Positions 57,216 to 64,000 of a stretch of 64,000 bases of DNA are shown piece by piece. The notes under the pieces were generated by a model. The model was not told where the DNA came from. It ran no database searches and worked only from the letters and a program-made list of their open reading frames with translations. The stretch's first letter is position 1. Every line of letters starts with the position of its first letter. Source of the DNA: Nostoc paludosum FACHB-159 (GTDB lineage: Bacteria > Cyanobacteriota > Cyanobacteriia > Cyanobacteriales > Nostocaceae); assembly GCF_014698835.1 (NCBI RefSeq), contig NZ_JACJTU010000021.1:1-64000 (forward strand). The letters run 5' to 3'. A program made the position numbers and the translations under genes.

Positions 57216-57253
57216 AACTCGAAACTTTCAATTTTAAATCTCCCTCATCACCT

Positions 57254-57381
57254 CATGCCCCATGCCCAATGCCCAATGCCCCATGCCCCATGCCCCATGC
57301 CCCATGCCCCATGCCCCATGCCCCATGCCCAATGCCCAATGCCCAATGCCCAATGCCCAATGCCCCATGCCCAACGCCCAA
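57254..57381. repeat. Heptamer array CATGCCC / CAATGCC
   Basis: About 17 C-rich units, complementary to the array at 56886-57040. It ends 6 bases before the htrA stop codon on the minus strand. Confidence 0.9.
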
Positions 57382-57386
57382 TAACT

Positions 57387-58619
57387 TTATCCTTCACGTC
57401 TTACAGGTAAAGGAGCAGGTCGGACTGCTACTTGGACAATTTGTCCATTGCGCTCTACTTCTAGTGGTAGGACGGTACCGATTTTGCTATTTTCTACTAG
57501 CTTCTGTACTTGTTCAATTTTAGTCACAGACTGGTTATTGATGCTTTTAATCACATCACCTGCTCTAAGTCCAGCTAAGGATGCCGGAGATCGCGGCACA
57601 ATTTCGACAAGCAAAACGCCTTCATCTGCTGTCAATTTTAGGCGATCGCCTGCGATATTTTTGATTCTTTCTTTGTTTTCTGGTGTCAGTGTCACCATTT
57701 GTACGCCTAAATAAGGATGATCTACTCTGCCTTTAGCGATTAATTCTTGGGCAATTCTTTGCACGGTGTTGATGGGAATGGCAAATCCCAAGCCTTGAGC
57801 GCCGCGGAGGATGGCTGTGTTCATGGCAATTACTTGACCGCGAGCATTTAGTAGTGGCCCGCCAGAATTCCCAGGGTTAATGGCAGCATCGGTTTGGATG
57901 TAATCAACCCGCTTATCACTAGCCCCAATATCGCTACTAGAACGACCTGTGGCACTAATAATCCCAGAAGTTACGGTATTGTTTAAGCCTAAAGGGTTAC
58001 CAATGGCAATTACTGGCTCTCCTGGTTGTAAAATATCTGAGTTCCCTACAGCCAGGGTTGGTAGGTTATTGGCGTCAATTTTGATGGCAGCTACATCCGT
58101 TACTGGGTCTTCACCTAAAACTTTGCCGTCAAAAGTCCGACCATCTTTGAGTGTAACAGTCACTCTATCAGCACCGTCTACTACATGGGAATTGGTCAAA
58201 ATTTGACCTGAGGAATTAATAATAAATCCAGAACCGCTACCTCGCTCTACCCGTTGTCTCGGCTGTGGTACTGCGTCTCCAAAAAAGCGCCGAAATAAAG
58301 GATCGTTAAATTCTTCCGGTACGCGAGAAGTAATTGTTCTGGAAGAATCAATCCTAACTACCGCAGACCCAGCATTTTGCACAACTTTTACCACAAAATT
58401 AGGATCTCCAGACGATGAGATAATTGGTGGAGGAGCAATTACCGGATTGGGAGCAATTGTGTTTTCAGGTTGAGGAGCGGTTTGTTGACTCTCAAAGGTT
58501 TTGGCTCTTATAAGAGAGCAGCTCCCCAGCAACACCACTATTGAGAGCATCCACAACCTCTGGGGCAAAGCCCTGATATTAATATTTTTGCATGTTAAGT
58601 CATGGTTTGTTGTCTTCAT
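57387..58619 (-). CDS. HtrA/Deg-family serine protease with lipobox
   Basis: 410 residues. An N-terminal hydrophobic segment ends in VVLLGSCS, a lipobox-like site with Cys34, so the mature protein may be a lipoprotein. A proline-rich linker (about 45-75) is followed by a trypsin-like domain with triad His145 (LTNSHVVDG), Asp175 (PVTDVAAIK) and Ser252 (NPGNSGGPL), then one PDZ domain (about 300-400). It degrades or chaperones damaged envelope proteins. Cyanobacteria have HhoA, HhoB and HtrA paralogues; I do not assign one. It is divergent from dnaA. Confidence 0.92.
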   Translation of the reverse strand: MKTTNHDLTCKNINIRALPQRLWMLSIVVLLGSCSLIRAKTFESQQTAPQPENTIAPNPVIAPPPIISSSGDPNFVVKVVQNAGSAVVRIDSSRTITSRVPEEFNDPLFRRFFGDAVPQPRQRVERGSGSGFIINSSGQILTNSHVVDGADRVTVTLKDGRTFDGKVLGEDPVTDVAAIKIDANNLPTLAVGNSDILQPGEPVIAIGNPLGLNNTVTSGIISATGRSSSDIGASDKRVDYIQTDAAINPGNSGGPLLNARGQVIAMNTAILRGAQGLGFAIPINTVQRIAQELIAKGRVDHPYLGVQMVTLTPENKERIKNIAGDRLKLTADEGVLLVEIVPRSPASLAGLRAGDVIKSINNQSVTKIEQVQKLVENSKIGTVLPLEVERNGQIVQVAVRPAPLPVRREG

Positions 58620-58951
58620 GTGTCGTTGCTTCTCCGTGTCAATGAGAGTGCTGAGTGGAGACGCGATTAATCGCGTCTCTACAAAAGTGGTGTTAGCTTT
58701 CTTAGGGAGTTTAGCGTGTGCTGAGTTAAAAGACCGTTCACTAGCATTGAGCTATGTGTCAGATGGCTCAGTATTAAGTTTTTAAACTTACTGCTGAGTA
58801 CTCAGTTTGGCCAGTGGGTGTTAGGATCTTGCCTACCGGGTATGTCCCAAAATGATTACAACTTAAAAGTTTGTTCTAGGTCTAGGGTATCTCGATGCTA
58901 AATTAGTGCTTTCTCTTCTATTGTGACGATTAGCAGCAAAGGTGGTGGATT
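58620..58951. promoter_or_regulatory. Shared upstream region of htrA-type gene and dnaA, with two palindromes
   Basis: A perfect 22-bp palindrome GAGACGCGATTAATCGCGTCTC (58658-58679; quoted in part elsewhere) belongs to a dispersed family, and a perfect 12-bp palindrome CTGAGTACTCAG lies at 58794-58805. The latter could be an operator. No DnaA box of the TTTTCCACA type was seen here. Confidence 0.55.
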
Positions 58952-60334
58952 ATGGAAATTTCCATAGAAGATCTGTGGACTCAGGTACTAGAGCGCCTAA
59001 AACTTGAGCTATCCCGGCCTACCTTTGAAACTTGGATCAAAACTGCTAGTGCGGAGCGATTAGAAAATAATTGCTTGGTGATACGTACTCCTAACCCATT
59101 TGCTCGTAATTGGTTGCAGAAGTATTATGTAAACACTATTGCTCATGTAGTACAAGATATTTTGGGTCATCCTGTAGAAATTTACATTACCGTTGCTCAA
59201 GGTGATGAAGTTTCTCATGTTAACGAACGGGAGGTTTCTTGGGAATCACCAAATCCTACCAATATTTCTGAACCCGTTTCTCATAATATGCAAAAAACTA
59301 CGGAATTAAACTCTAAATATGTTTTTTCGCGTTTTGTAGTCGGTGCGAACAATCGCATGGCTCATGCTGCTTCTTTAGCAGTCGCAGAATCTCCTGGGAG
59401 AGAGTTTAATCCTTTATTTTTATGTGGCGGCGTCGGTTTGGGAAAAACTCATCTGATGCAAGCTATTGGTCATTATCGTTGGGAAATTTCTCCTGGTTGT
59501 AAAATATTTTATGTTTCTACTGAACAGTTTACTAATGATTTAATTACAGCGATTCGTAAGGATAGTATGCAAAGTTTTCGAGAGCATTATCGAGCCGCTG
59601 ATGTTTTATTAGTTGATGATATTCAGTTTCTTGAAGGCAAGGAATACACTCAAGAAGAATTTTTTCATACTTTTAATACTTTACATGAAGCAGGGAAGCA
59701 AGTTGTGATTGCTTCTGACCGTCCTCCGAACCAAATTCCGAGTTTACAAGAACGTCTTTGTTCTCGTTTTTCTATGGGGTTAATCGCAGATATTCAAACG
59801 CCGGATTTAGAAACGAGAATGGCGATTTTGCAGAAAAAAGCTGAGTATGAAAATATTCGCCTGCCGCGCGATGTGGTTGAGTATATAGCTTCTAACTATA
59901 CTTCTAATATTCGAGAATTAGAAGGAGCTTTAATTCGGGCACTGGCTTACATTTCTATTTGGGGTTTACCAATGACGGTGGGAAATATCGCACCAGTTTT
60001 AGGTCAAGCGAATGAAAAAGTGGTGGCTACCCCAGAAACAATTTTGACAGTTATCGCTGAGAATTTTGATGTTTCAGTTGATGACCTTAAAGGTAACTCA
60101 CGACGCCGAGAAATTAGTTGGGCGCGTCAAATTGGCATGTATCTAATGCGTCAACACACGTCTTTGAGTTTGCCGAGAATTGGGGAAGAGTTTGGTGGTA
60201 AAGACCATACAACGGTGATCTATAGTTGTGACAAAATTGCTCAACTCCAAGAGAGCGATCGCACTTTAGCACAAACTCTACGCCAACTGAGCGATCGCAT
60301 TAATATGACTAGCCGTCCGCAAAAATCATTGTAA
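58952..60334 (+). CDS. dnaA: Chromosomal replication initiator protein DnaA
   Basis: 460 residues. Domain I (about 1-90; LWTQVLERLKLELSRPTFETWI), short domain II, AAA+ domain III with Walker A CGGVGLGKTHLMQA (about 160) and Walker B VLLVDDIQFLEGKE (about 218), and domain IV with GGKDHTTVIYSCDKI (about 415) that binds DnaA boxes. ATG at 58952. It is followed at once by six DnaA boxes. dnaN, often the next gene, is not downstream here. Confidence 0.97.
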   Translation: MEISIEDLWTQVLERLKLELSRPTFETWIKTASAERLENNCLVIRTPNPFARNWLQKYYVNTIAHVVQDILGHPVEIYITVAQGDEVSHVNEREVSWESPNPTNISEPVSHNMQKTTELNSKYVFSRFVVGANNRMAHAASLAVAESPGREFNPLFLCGGVGLGKTHLMQAIGHYRWEISPGCKIFYVSTEQFTNDLITAIRKDSMQSFREHYRAADVLLVDDIQFLEGKEYTQEEFFHTFNTLHEAGKQVVIASDRPPNQIPSLQERLCSRFSMGLIADIQTPDLETRMAILQKKAEYENIRLPRDVVEYIASNYTSNIRELEGALIRALAYISIWGLPMTVGNIAPVLGQANEKVVATPETILTVIAENFDVSVDDLKGNSRRREISWARQIGMYLMRQHTSLSLPRIGEEFGGKDHTTVIYSCDKIAQLQESDRTLAQTLRQLSDRINMTSRPQKSL

Positions 60335-60358
60335 GAATTCAGAATTCTTTATTTAAAG

Positions 60359-60580
60359 TTTTCCACAACCTACGCCTTCATCATTGAGCTTTAAAAGTTA
60401 AACAATTGGTTGAAAATATTAAGTAACGTATAAATATTGATTAAATTTCACTTAGATTGTGGAAAAAATCTTACTTTTTGGGGAAAAATCTGTGGAAAAC
60501 TTGAAGTTTTTTTAATCAAACTTAATTAAGTATAATTACCTTGTGGAAAAGCTAGGGTGTTTTTCCACAAGTTTTCCACA
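60359..60580. other. oriC: Probable replication origin (oriC) with six DnaA boxes
   Basis: The consensus 9-mer TTTTCCACA occurs at 60359-60367, 60561-60569 and 60572-60580 (plus), and as TGTGGAAAA at 60458-60466, 60491-60499 and 60542-60550 (minus). All six match exactly, directly downstream of dnaA, with AT-rich stretches between (near 60420-60450 and 60505-60535) that could be the unwinding element. Confidence 0.88.
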
Positions 60581-60604
60581 GGTAAGCAAGTAAATGTAAA
60601 TCAG

Positions 60605-61003
60605 CTAGGTAAATAAACTGGCATCTACATGAAAATAGTCCGCAAGTGTTTCTGCTTGAGTTTGACTAATGGTGGATTCGCCATTAACAATTTGCAACGC
60701 AACTTCCAATGAACCAATAACCTCAGCTAATGCTTCGGTCGTAATATCGCGTGCATCCATCAGATGGATTAACATCGAATTGGGCGTACCTTGGGGGATT
60801 TTGTAATGGTTTTCTTCAAACTTCTCAATTAATGTCACCAAAAGTTCCAACAGCATCTCTTCTTCTGCTGTACGATTGGGACGGTAGTCTAAAGTTAAAG
60901 CAAGTGCGATCGCTTGTTCGTTTTCTTCTTCCGTGGTAATTATTTTTGGCTGATACTTGGTCAGTAATTTAGCATAAGATTCAGAATTAAAAGTACGGGT
61001 CAT
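60605..61003 (-). CDS. higA: HigA-like HTH antitoxin
   Basis: 132 residues from ATG at 61003, supported by AAGGAT upstream; an ATG at 61024 is an alternative. N-terminal helical region and a C-terminal Xre-type HTH (MDARDITTEALAEVIGS, then ISQTQAETLADYFHVDASLF). It overlaps the end of the upstream toxin gene by 17 bases, so it is a toxin-first HigBA module. The antitoxin should bind the toxin and repress the shared promoter. Location beside oriC is unusual. Confidence 0.85.
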   Translation of the reverse strand: MTRTFNSESYAKLLTKYQPKIITTEEENEQAIALALTLDYRPNRTAEEEMLLELLVTLIEKFEENHYKIPQGTPNSMLIHLMDARDITTEALAEVIGSLEVALQIVNGESTISQTQAETLADYFHVDASLFT

Positions 61004-61286
61004 TTTTCCATTTATCCTTATCATATTCTGCGTGAGTTAGGACATATTTAATATAGATTCTTTGACTTTCGTAAACAATATCAACAATCAACCGATAGTT
61101 GTTTCCTTTGATATTAAATACTGTAAAATTGCCAACGGCTTCTGCTTTTGGATAAATAGCCTGAACCTCAACCAGATTTTTCCATTCAGCTTTAGTTACC
61201 ACCCTATACCAATCATAAAGTGCATCACAGGCATCTGCGTGGACTTCACAAAACTCCCGCAAAATCCTGCGGCTAATAATGTGCAT
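60987..61286 (-). CDS. higB: HigB-family toxin (RelE-like mRNA interferase)
   Basis: 99 residues: MHIISRRILREFCEVHADA, TKAEWKNLVEVQAIYPKAEAV, FNIKGNNYRLIVDI, then YIKYVLTHAEYDKDKW. This is the HigB/DUF1910-type fold of the RelE superfamily, which cleaves mRNA on the ribosome. It is followed by the overlapping HigA-like antitoxin. Start ATG at 61286. Confidence 0.88.
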   Translation of the reverse strand: MHIISRRILREFCEVHADACDALYDWYRVVTKAEWKNLVEVQAIYPKAEAVGNFTVFNIKGNNYRLIVDIVYESQRIYIKYVLTHAEYDKDKWKNDPYF

Positions 61287-61410
61287 TTAATTTTATTTGT
61301 GATTACGACTATTAGGATTTTCTATCAAATTGAGATGCTCTATAAACACTTGTAAATGAGTTAATTTTTGCATTGTGAGTGATTGGCTATGATATTACAA
61401 CGAATTCGAC

Positions 61411-61707
61411 TCACGACTGTCTGCTTGCTATATGTAATGATTCTATTCGGTTAGCTTCTGCTTCTTCTTGTGCAATATCATTATCAATTTCTTCTCGATT
61501 TATATGATAGTAAGTTAATGCCGCATAAACTTGTGTAATGCTTAAATGTTCAATTCGTGCAGCAATCTCTTCCGCTCTCAAACCTTGCTTATACCAGATG
61601 GCAATTCGTCGCACTGTGACGCCAGTTCCAGCAATAATCGGACAGCCCCCATGAATTCCAGGGTGGCGGGTAATGAGAGTGCCAATATCAATACTAGTAG
61701 TTGACAT
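61411..61707 (-). CDS. DUF433 antitoxin-like protein
   Basis: 98 residues with the DUF433 winged-helix core: ITRHPGIHGGCPIIAGTGVTVRRIA followed by GLRAEEIAARIEHLSITQVYAAL (positions about 11-65). DUF433 proteins usually pair with a DUF5615 PIN-like toxin immediately downstream. Here the downstream 120 bases hold no such gene, so this appears to be an orphan antitoxin-like protein. Confidence 0.85.
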   Translation of the reverse strand: MSTTSIDIGTLITRHPGIHGGCPIIAGTGVTVRRIAIWYKQGLRAEEIAARIEHLSITQVYAALTYYHINREEIDNDIAQEEAEANRIESLHIASRQS

Positions 61708-61765
61708 TGTTGATAATGACTGTTATTTTGCTATCTATTTTAGTATTATTTAGGAGATTGTGGCG

Positions 61766-61840
61766 ATGTCTAACGACAAGAAGCAAACCTTCTACGCACT
61801 TTCTATTAACCAACTGCGATCGGACTTACTGAGTAGATAA
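61766..61840 (+). CDS. Possible 24-residue peptide or gene remnant
   Basis: ATG at 61766 with AGGAG 10 bases upstream opens MSNDKKQTFYALSINQLRSD and stops after 24 codons. It is too short to identify. It could be the start of a gene truncated by rearrangement, or chance. Confidence 0.25.
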   Translation: MSNDKKQTFYALSINQLRSDLLSR

Positions 61841-62125
61841 AAGTTGACAACCTAAAATTTTTACCAATGATTTAGGACTACTATATCTATTTAATAGGTA
61901 CATTTAAAGTCGATAATTCTGTAATTATCCGATTTCCCAGTAAAAATTTATGATCTCTGGGCAGACGATTTAAAATTGGCACATACCAGTTGATTAAATC
62001 GTATGTTTTCTGTATGATTGGTAAATCACTCATTCAAAATTTAGCTAAAAAATTTGATCGCGCAGAGCGCGAGAAGAAGGGAAAAGAAAACACCACAGAG
62101 GGCAAAAGGGTAAGAGCATAAAGGG
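61841..62125. other. Gap downstream of the TIR-FGE gene, with a GC-rich hairpin
   Basis: A hairpin TCGCGC-AGA-GCGCGA (62058-62072) lies 54 bases beyond the stop codon of the minus-strand TIR-FGE gene. DGR variable regions often carry a hairpin just downstream. No gene and no template repeat are seen. Confidence 0.55.
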
Positions 62126-63709
62126 CTAGTAAGTCCTGAGGGAAGCCGCAACCACAACCCGAAAACCCACGAGGTTCTTCCTGCCGACACGCGCGATCCA
62201 GGCGCGATGGCCCGAACGGCAGTACCTCGGAAAGTGGTACCAGGAACCACCACGGAGCAGCCGATTATGATTCTCACTCATCCAAGGGCTGCCGTCTGCT
62301 GGGGCTTTATTATAATTTTTGTGCCAAGTATCCTGACACCATTCCCATATATTACCATGCATATCAAATAAACCAAAGGGGTTTGGTGGAAATTTTCCCA
62401 CATCTGTTGTTTGCTCGCGATATTCGCCCTTTGACCCAGAATTATAGGTGTAGTTACCGTCATAGTTCGCTAAGTTAGTGGTAATCGTCTCACCAAAATA
62501 AAATGGAGTAGTCGTTCCCGCACGACAGGCATATTCCCACTCTGCTTCACTAGGCAAGCGATAGGTTTTCCCAGTCTTGTTAGATAATCTGGCACAAAAC
62601 TCGATCGCATCATCCCAGGATACACATTCAACAGGTCGATTAGCGCCTTTGAAGCCTGAGGGATCGGGATTTAAATCAATATTTACCTTTTCGAGTGCAG
62701 CTACAATAGCCCATTGGCTTTGTGTAACTGGAAATTTACCCATGAAAAACGGTTGAATGGTGACAGTGTGCTGTGGACTTTCAGAATCGTAGCGTTCTGG
62801 CTCATTATATGGAGAACCCATCAAGAATTTTCCACCAGGAATTGGAACTATTTCGAGAACTACGCCATTGCCCAAATTTTCTGTAAAAAGCTTTGCTTCT
62901 TGTTCTTTCCTGATACGAACTACATCTTCATCCTTAAGCTTATAGTGTTGTTGGAATTGCTTTAATTCAGTTTCAGCGTTTTCATCCAATGGATATCCTT
63001 GTTCATGTATAAAATTTATTAAGGATAACCTATATGTAGCTATCTTTTGTTTATATATCGTGTAAGAGTCTAATGCATTCTTGCGGATTGCACTGGTTTC
63101 TGAATCTGCTAATCCTAACTTTTCCTGTAAATCATTCAATATGTCCAATTCTAGAAAAGAAATTTTGCCATCAGACGCAAAATATTCAGCCTTCTGACGA
63201 TACTCAGCTATGGCGGCTTCTTTAATTTCCCGTTTTTTTTGACGCTCCTTAATTAATTTCTCAGCAGCAGACCTAATTCCCTGAGCTACATTTGTGAATG
63301 CCTCGTCTTGATTATTCCAAGACTTAACAGGTAGGAGATTTTTAGGCAGAGCTTGTAGTTTAGCAAATGGTGCTGGTCGCCAATCAACACTTCGCAGAAT
63401 AATTGGAATGACGCAAGCTTCCCCAGCTTCATGGCGTTGTATTGCTGTCTTAACTTCAACATCGTAGCAGTAATCAGAATTTATAAAGTCTGAACTAACG
63501 AGCAATAGAATGATGTCGGCTGTGTTTAAATTCTCATTAATCTGGTGATTCCATTCTCCTCCAGGTGGTATCTCGCGGTCATCCCAAGTTGAAATTACAC
63601 CTTGCCGTTTCAAGATACTCAAGTTTTTAACTAGTTCATTCTTTAGGAGTTCGTCAGCGTGGGAGTAAGAGAAGAATACTTTGAGCGACACCAACGATGC
63701 CTCCGTCAT
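62126..63709 (-). CDS. TIR-FGE protein with a putative DGR variable C-terminus
   Basis: 527 residues. Residues about 8-140 are a TIR domain (KVFFSYSHADELLKNELVKN, then SDYCYDVEVKTAI with a TIR-type Glu). A helical linker (about 150-280) is followed by a formylglycine-generating-enzyme-like (FGE, C-type-lectin fold) domain (about 285-527): PGGKFLMGSPYNE, RPVECVSWDDAIEFC, RLPSEAEWEYACRAGT, DMHGNIWEWCQDTW. TIR domains often cleave NAD in defence. The last about 40 residues are GC-rich and look like the variable region of a diversity-generating retroelement. The stop codon and a hairpin follow directly. No retroelement genes are nearby. Confidence 0.85.
   Translation of the reverse strand: MTEASLVSLKVFFSYSHADELLKNELVKNLSILKRQGVISTWDDREIPPGGEWNHQINENLNTADIILLLVSSDFINSDYCYDVEVKTAIQRHEAGEACVIPIILRSVDWRPAPFAKLQALPKNLLPVKSWNNQDEAFTNVAQGIRSAAEKLIKERQKKREIKEAAIAEYRQKAEYFASDGKISFLELDILNDLQEKLGLADSETSAIRKNALDSYTIYKQKIATYRLSLINFIHEQGYPLDENAETELKQFQQHYKLKDEDVVRIRKEQEAKLFTENLGNGVVLEIVPIPGGKFLMGSPYNEPERYDSESPQHTVTIQPFFMGKFPVTQSQWAIVAALEKVNIDLNPDPSGFKGANRPVECVSWDDAIEFCARLSNKTGKTYRLPSEAEWEYACRAGTTTPFYFGETITTNLANYDGNYTYNSGSKGEYREQTTDVGKFPPNPFGLFDMHGNIWEWCQDTWHKNYNKAPADGSPWMSENHNRLLRGGSWYHFPRYCRSGHRAWIARVGRKNLVGFRVVVAASLRTY
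62150..62242 (-). other. Putative DGR variable region (codons 490-520 of the TIR-FGE gene)
   Basis: Between conserved GGSW and GFRVV, the codons read TAC CAC TTT CCG AGG TAC TGC CGT TCG GGC CAT (given in part), then GCC, ATC, GTC, GGC, AAC, CTC. Most variable positions are NNC/NNT codons, as expected when AAC/AAT codons of a template repeat are adenine-mutagenised. Fixed residues (P, CRS, R, GFRVV) fit the usual FGE-type DGR target pattern. The segment is clearly GC-richer than the rest of the gene. The template repeat is not in the window. Confidence 0.65.
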
Positions 63710-63815
63710 TTTGCGTCTTTAGGAGTAGGATAAATTAGGTTTTTCACAAATTATAGTATTTTTGGCTGATTTCACGGAGAAACTAACCCTGAAGAATTGC
63801 AGTCTGAATCCAGAT

Positions 63816-63844
63816 GTAGAGACGTTGCAATGCAACGTCTTTAC
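63816..63844. repeat. Palindromic repeat of the GTAGAGACG family
   Basis: GTAGAGACGTTGC...GCAACGTCTTTAC with one G-T wobble, a member of the family seen at 11.35, 15.2 and 58.66 kb. The remaining bases to the window end hold no credible gene. Confidence 0.75.
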
Positions 63845-64000
63845 GAGATCATGCACAATCGTTTTCGTACATGAAATCAACAACGCCTAATATTTTTGAC
63901 AAATTGTAATCGTTTTGTTGCTAAAGCGATCGCGTCTCAAAAAAACACAAAGAATAGTAAGTAGAGTATGTTGTCGTCAAGCGCCGCACCATCAAAAAAT

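Noticed and set aside
56846..57523. Frames encoding MPNAQCP or GHWALGIG repeats, and a CRISPR-like look of the 21-bp array
   Set aside because: Heptamer repeats read through in all frames. The 21-bp array has no unique spacers and no cas genes are near, so it is not CRISPR.

Overview
The window is chromosomal DNA from a filamentous, probably heterocyst-forming cyanobacterium of the Nostoc type. The evidence is the photosystem II genes psbD/psbC, an ARC6-like Ftn2 division protein, the cyanobacterial sRNA Yfr1 between guaB3 and trxA, many HIP1 octamers (GCGATCGC), and long intergenic arrays of heptamer-type short repeats. I infer the genus level only; no marker here fixes a species.

Layout. 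1-9.4 kb: end of psbD overlapping psbC, a small PCP-reductase-domain protein, a SWIM protein behind a SNF2 helicase (minus strand), a GNAT acetyltransferase and pnp. 10.3-13.5 kb: a thiohistidine pair (egtD plus an OvoA-like sulfoxide synthase) and a DUF427 gene. 13.6-25.5 kb: housekeeping genes (osmolyte permease/binding-protein fusion, ilvC, NDH-2, YdcF-like, guaB3, yfr1, trxA, marC, a nitrilase-family amidase, class II fba, a Uma2-type gene). 25.9-41.6 kb is the most accessory part: a TPR protein, a 1.4-kb gene-poor gap with a MITE-like element, then a co-directional run of an AAA-like ATPase, a fused TOMM (azoline) cyclodehydratase, an amidohydrolase, an unknown protein and a 1936-residue kinase/ATPase/GAF/ATPase fusion, ending before tRNA-Lys. 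41.8-50.6 kb: aldose epimerase, pdhA, ftn2, small unknown genes and dhaK-dhaL. 50.9-56.2 kb: a metal-ATPase island of three proteins with CxxC-less HMA-like domains, a DUF5132 protein and a P1B-like ATPase. 56.3-60.6 kb: def, a lipoprotein-like HtrA protease, dnaA and a probable oriC with six DnaA boxes. 60.6-63.7 kb: a HigBA-type toxin-antitoxin pair, an orphan DUF433 antitoxin-like gene and a TIR-FGE protein.

How the parts work together. EgtD and the sulfoxide synthase supply the two central steps of ergothioneine-type synthesis. The toxin-first higB-higA pair lies immediately beyond oriC, where dnaN is found next to dnaA in some related genomes. The RiPP-type enzyme between two AAA-like ATPase proteins looks like a signalling-linked peptide-modification locus, but I see no convincing precursor peptide. 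The TIR-FGE protein ends in a GC-rich segment whose codons look like the variable region of a diversity-generating retroelement; the reverse transcriptase and template repeat are not in the window.

Repeats are a major theme. Many intergenic arrays occur as a G-rich array followed by its near-complement, so each can fold on itself, and one such pair lies in frame inside the SNF2 helicase gene. Palindromic repeats of the GAGACGCG...CGCGTCTC type, an element of about 80 bp in three copies, and an eight-copy 21-bp tandem array are also present.
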